Shown: positions 6,395 to 8,184 of the stretch, piece after piece
How positions within the stretch are numbered: the first letter of the stretch is position 1
Layout of the letters: each line of letters begins with the position of its first letter
NCBI GenBank assembly: GCA_023443985.1
Contig: JAEZSJ010000390.1
Location: forward strand, 1 to 8,184
Origin: Verrucomicrobiota bacterium
Lineage (GTDB): Bacteria; Verrucomicrobiota; Verrucomicrobiia; Opitutales; Opitutaceae
DNA: 8,184 nucleotides
Direction of reading: 5' to 3'
The notes under the pieces: generated by a model
Database searches by the model: none
What the model saw: the letters and a program-made list of their open reading frames with translations, nothing else
Told to the model about the DNA's origin: nothing
Made by a program: the position numbers and the translations under genes

Positions 6395-6408
6395 CCGCCC
6401 GAGGGCGG
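6395..6408. other. short GC hairpin upstream of the secreted-protein gene
   Basis: CCGCCC and GGGCGG flank a 2-nt centre, giving about 5 pairs with a 4-nt loop. It lies 38 nt before the ATG at 6446, inside the 259-nt divergent gap between folE2 and this gene. The gap (6187-6445) also holds GTTG-TGTG-CAAC on the minus strand near 6270. I saw no convincing promoter, riboswitch or operator in it. Short GC palindromes are expected by chance in such sequence, so significance is doubtful. Confidence 0.25.
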
Positions 6409-6445
6409 GCCATCGTCGCCACGCCTCGAACACCCTTTGCGTCCC

Positions 6446-6892
6446 ATGTTCCCCTGTCGTCCTTTTCTGGTCTCCTTCGCCCTTGCCGGCACGCTCCTGG
6501 CCGCCCCGCTGGCCCGCCCTGCCGCCGCGGCCCCGGCCACCACCCTTGAGCGCAACGCCGCCGGCGACCTCACGCTGCGCTGGACCGGTGCCAGCGGGCG
6601 GTTCTACCGGATCGAGACCTCGGAAGACCTCTCGACTTGGACGCCGCTCCCTCCCGGCTACAAAGGCACCGACGCCCTCACTGCGGACTTCACCGGCTGG
6701 TCCCCCTTCTGGAGCAGCCCCGAGCTTCCGACCTTCGCCCGCTCCTTCGAGGAGGTGGAGGGCGACTTCTATTTCGGCCTCGGCACCGACGATGGCACCA
6801 CCACGGCCGGCAGTTGGGACCAGACCTGCACCACCGGATTGAAACCCGACAGCGGCCGCATCCTCTGGCTCCGCCGGCAACGCAACCACTGA
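6446..6892 (+). CDS. small predicted secreted protein, function unknown
   Basis: This 148-residue protein starts with a clear Sec signal peptide: basic start (MFPCRPF), hydrophobic core (LVSFALAGTLLAAPLA) and an Ala-rich cleavage region near residues 26-29 (AAAA|P). The mature part begins TTLERNAAGDLTLRW and contains GRFYRIETSEDLSTWTPLP (51-69). That beta-sandwich-like, FN3-type segment is one I associate with secreted proteins of Verrucomicrobiota. The rest is acidic and aromatic (DFTGWSPFWSSPELPTF, then GDFYFGLGTDDGTTT). It ends abruptly in WLRRQRNH, with no visible anchoring or sorting signal such as PEP-CTERM. I recognise no enzyme family. The start at 6446 is chosen for the signal peptide; upstream in-frame sequence to 6239 is not protein-like. 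It could be a T2SS substrate, as that system exports folded periplasmic proteins, but adjacency is the only hint. It is convergent with the integrase gene, 25 nt away. Confidence 0.72.
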   Translation: MFPCRPFLVSFALAGTLLAAPLARPAAAAPATTLERNAAGDLTLRWTGASGRFYRIETSEDLSTWTPLPPGYKGTDALTADFTGWSPFWSSPELPTFARSFEEVEGDFYFGLGTDDGTTTAGSWDQTCTTGLKPDSGRILWLRRQRNH

Positions 6893-6917
6893 TCCCTCCG
6901 GCCTCCGCCCTCTCGCC

Positions 6918-8184
6918 TCAACCCTCGCGGCGCTCGCCCCGCAGCCGATCCAGCGGACTCACCGCACCCACACCGCCCTTCTGCATCACGTGCAGATAGA
7001 TTTGGGTCGTTTTCACGCTCTCGTGTCCGAGCAGCTCCTGCACCGTCCGGATGTCGGCGCCGTTCTCCAGCAGGTGCGTCGCAAACGAGTGGCGGAAGAC
7101 GTGGGGCGTCACCCGTTTGTCGATGCCGGCTCCTCGCGCCGCCCGGCGGATGAACTCCTGTACCGCTCCGTCGAGCACATGGTGCCGCCGTACCAGTCCG
7201 CTCGCCGGGTCGACACTGAGCTCCCGCGAGGGGAACAGCCATTGCCACTCCCAACTCTCGCCAGCCTTCGGGTATTTGCGTGCCAAACCCTCGGGTAGCC
7301 ACACTCCGGGGATGCCCAGTGCCCGATCCTCGGTATATAGTGTCCGCAACCGGGCCAGTTGATCGCGCAACGGCTCCACCAGCGATCGAGGCAACACCGT
7401 GACCCGGTCCTTGTCGCCTTTGCCGGTGTGGACGTGCAGTTGGAGGCGATCCACGTCCAAGTGGTGCACCCGCAGCCGCAGCAGTTCCATCAACCGCAGG
7501 CCGGAACCGTACGCGAGCTCCACCATCAACCGGTGGGTGCCGTCCAACTGCGCCAGAATCCGGCGACATTCGTCCCCGGAAAGCACGGTCGGCACCCGCC
7601 GCCCCCGCCGGGAGCGGTGGAAGTCGATCTCGCCGACCGTGCGGTGCAGCGCCTCCTGCAACAGGAACACCACCGCATTCAGGGCCTGCTTCTGCGTCGC
7701 TGCGCTCGCCCGCCGCGTGACCGCCAGGTCGGAAAGGAAAGCGCCGACCTCCTCCTGGCCCGCCGCATAGGGGGAGCGGGGCCGGATGAAGGCGGCGAAA
7801 CGTGCTGCCCAGTCACGGTATGTTCTCTCCGTGCGCCACAGGAAATTGCGCTCCCGGCATGCCTTGATCAGATCGCGCTCCCAGTCGGTGGCCCCCAGAT
7901 CGTTCGCCGCCAAGGGCGGCGGTGTACCGCTGCTGCCCGTGTGCGGCGCGCCGCTCGTCACTGCCCCGCCACCAGCCGTAGCGGAACCAGGGTCTCCATC
8001 CTCGGTGGTTCGCCCGCCGCCGCCGCGTGGGGGGCAGCCCTTTACGCGGTCCGCCGGCTGCCCGCCGTCCGCGCCTTGCCGCCCCGCCGCCCGATACCAC
8101 CAGCGCAGCGCCTCTCTGGCACCGGCGCGCGCCGGCTCCGGCATGCCCCGCAGGTACGACTGAATCAGAATGATGGACGCTCCC
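6918..8184 (-). CDS. intI: integron-type integrase (tyrosine recombinase), 5' end open
   Basis: This is a tyrosine recombinase of the integron integrase family, which recombines attC and attI sites to insert or excise gene cassettes. Numbering from the ATG at 8144 (408 residues), the core-binding domain begins near WERDLIKACRERNF (88-101). The catalytic domain has all expected residues: Arg217 (YGSGLRLMELLRLR), Lys242 or Lys245 (GKGDKDRVTVLP), His348 and Arg351 (PHVFRHSFATHLL), His374 (LLGHESVKTT) and Tyr383 (QIYLHV). The segment LPEGLARKYPKAGESWEWQW (283-302), followed by LFPSRELSVDPASG and RRHH, is the extra patch that separates integron integrases from XerC/D and phage enzymes. Upstream of 8144 the frame stays open to the window edge and reads ASIILIQSYLRG then MPEPARAGAREALRWWYRAAG, so the true start is probably outside. 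Residues 21-85 are a Gly/Pro/Thr-rich linker. attI and cassettes normally lie upstream of intI, here to the right and not visible. Confidence 0.92.
   Translation of the reverse strand, partial: GASIILIQSYLRGMPEPARAGAREALRWWYRAAGRQGADGGQPADRVKGCPPRGGGGRTTEDGDPGSATAGGGAVTSGAPHTGSSGTPPPLAANDLGATDWERDLIKACRERNFLWRTERTYRDWAARFAAFIRPRSPYAAGQEEVGAFLSDLAVTRRASAATQKQALNAVVFLLQEALHRTVGEIDFHRSRRGRRVPTVLSGDECRRILAQLDGTHRLMVELAYGSGLRLMELLRLRVHHLDVDRLQLHVHTGKGDKDRVTVLPRSLVEPLRDQLARLRTLYTEDRALGIPGVWLPEGLARKYPKAGESWEWQWLFPSRELSVDPASGLVRRHHVLDGAVQEFIRRAARGAGIDKRVTPHVFRHSFATHLLENGADIRTVQELLGHESVKTTQIYLHVMQKGGVGAVSPLDRLRGERREG

Noticed and set aside
6187..6917. Secreted-protein gene as an integron cassette
   Set aside because: I looked for GTTRRRY / RYYYAAC core sites around the gene and saw none. 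The cassette side of an integron is normally upstream of intI, not downstream.
8032..8063. Inverted repeat GGGCAGCC / GGCTGCCC inside the integrase linker
   Set aside because: It is an 8-bp pair with a 16-nt spacer in GC-rich coding sequence, likely by chance. It has no recombination core-site consensus.
1..8184. tRNA, rRNA, CRISPR array or riboswitch
   Set aside because: No regular spaced repeats of CRISPR length, cloverleaf-like arms or known aptamer cores were recognised by eye on either strand.

Overview
This is a GC-rich bacterial chromosome segment. The best guess at its source is a member of the Verrucomicrobiota, possibly near Opitutaceae. That is inferred from the style of the genes, not from any marker gene. 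The clues are pseudopilins with Ala instead of Gly before the cleavage site, a GspG ending in SAGPDRKDGTADDIGNW, a secreted protein with a YRIETSEDLSTWTPLP stretch, an integron-type integrase with an N-terminal extension, and an intergenic array of CACGGAT words.

Positions 1-4464 (minus strand) hold the inner-membrane and pseudopilus part of a type II secretion (T2SS) operon, transcribed right to left as gspG-gspH-gspI-gspJ-gspK-gspL. The four junctions G/H, H/I, I/J and J/K are 4-nt stop/start overlaps (GTGA, GTGA, ATGA, ATGA), which implies translational coupling and a fixed assembly stoichiometry. The sixth gene has no ATG start and runs off the left edge. It reads as a cytoplasmic domain followed by one membrane helix, as expected for GspL. 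The rest of the secreton (gspD, gspE, gspF) would have to lie outside the window.

Positions 4530-6186 (minus strand) hold two housekeeping-type genes: an EVE-domain protein directly upstream of gspG, and GTP cyclohydrolase FolE2. Between them (about 5030-5171) lies a noncoding element built from short words in mirror-image order, 3x CACGGAT then 3x ATCCGTG, flanked by CACAGAG words. Positions 6446-6892 (plus strand) encode a small predicted secreted protein. Positions 6918-8184 (minus strand) encode an integron-type tyrosine recombinase whose frame stays open to the right edge. In the usual integron layout, attI and the cassettes would lie beyond that edge; no attC-like site was recognised inside the window.

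I found no convincing new multi-gene system. The points most worth a second look are the mirror-repeat element, the integrase extension, the enlarged GspJ, the unusual start of the gspL-like gene and the Cys-rich N-terminus of FolE2. Every gap between genes is shorter than 300 bases.
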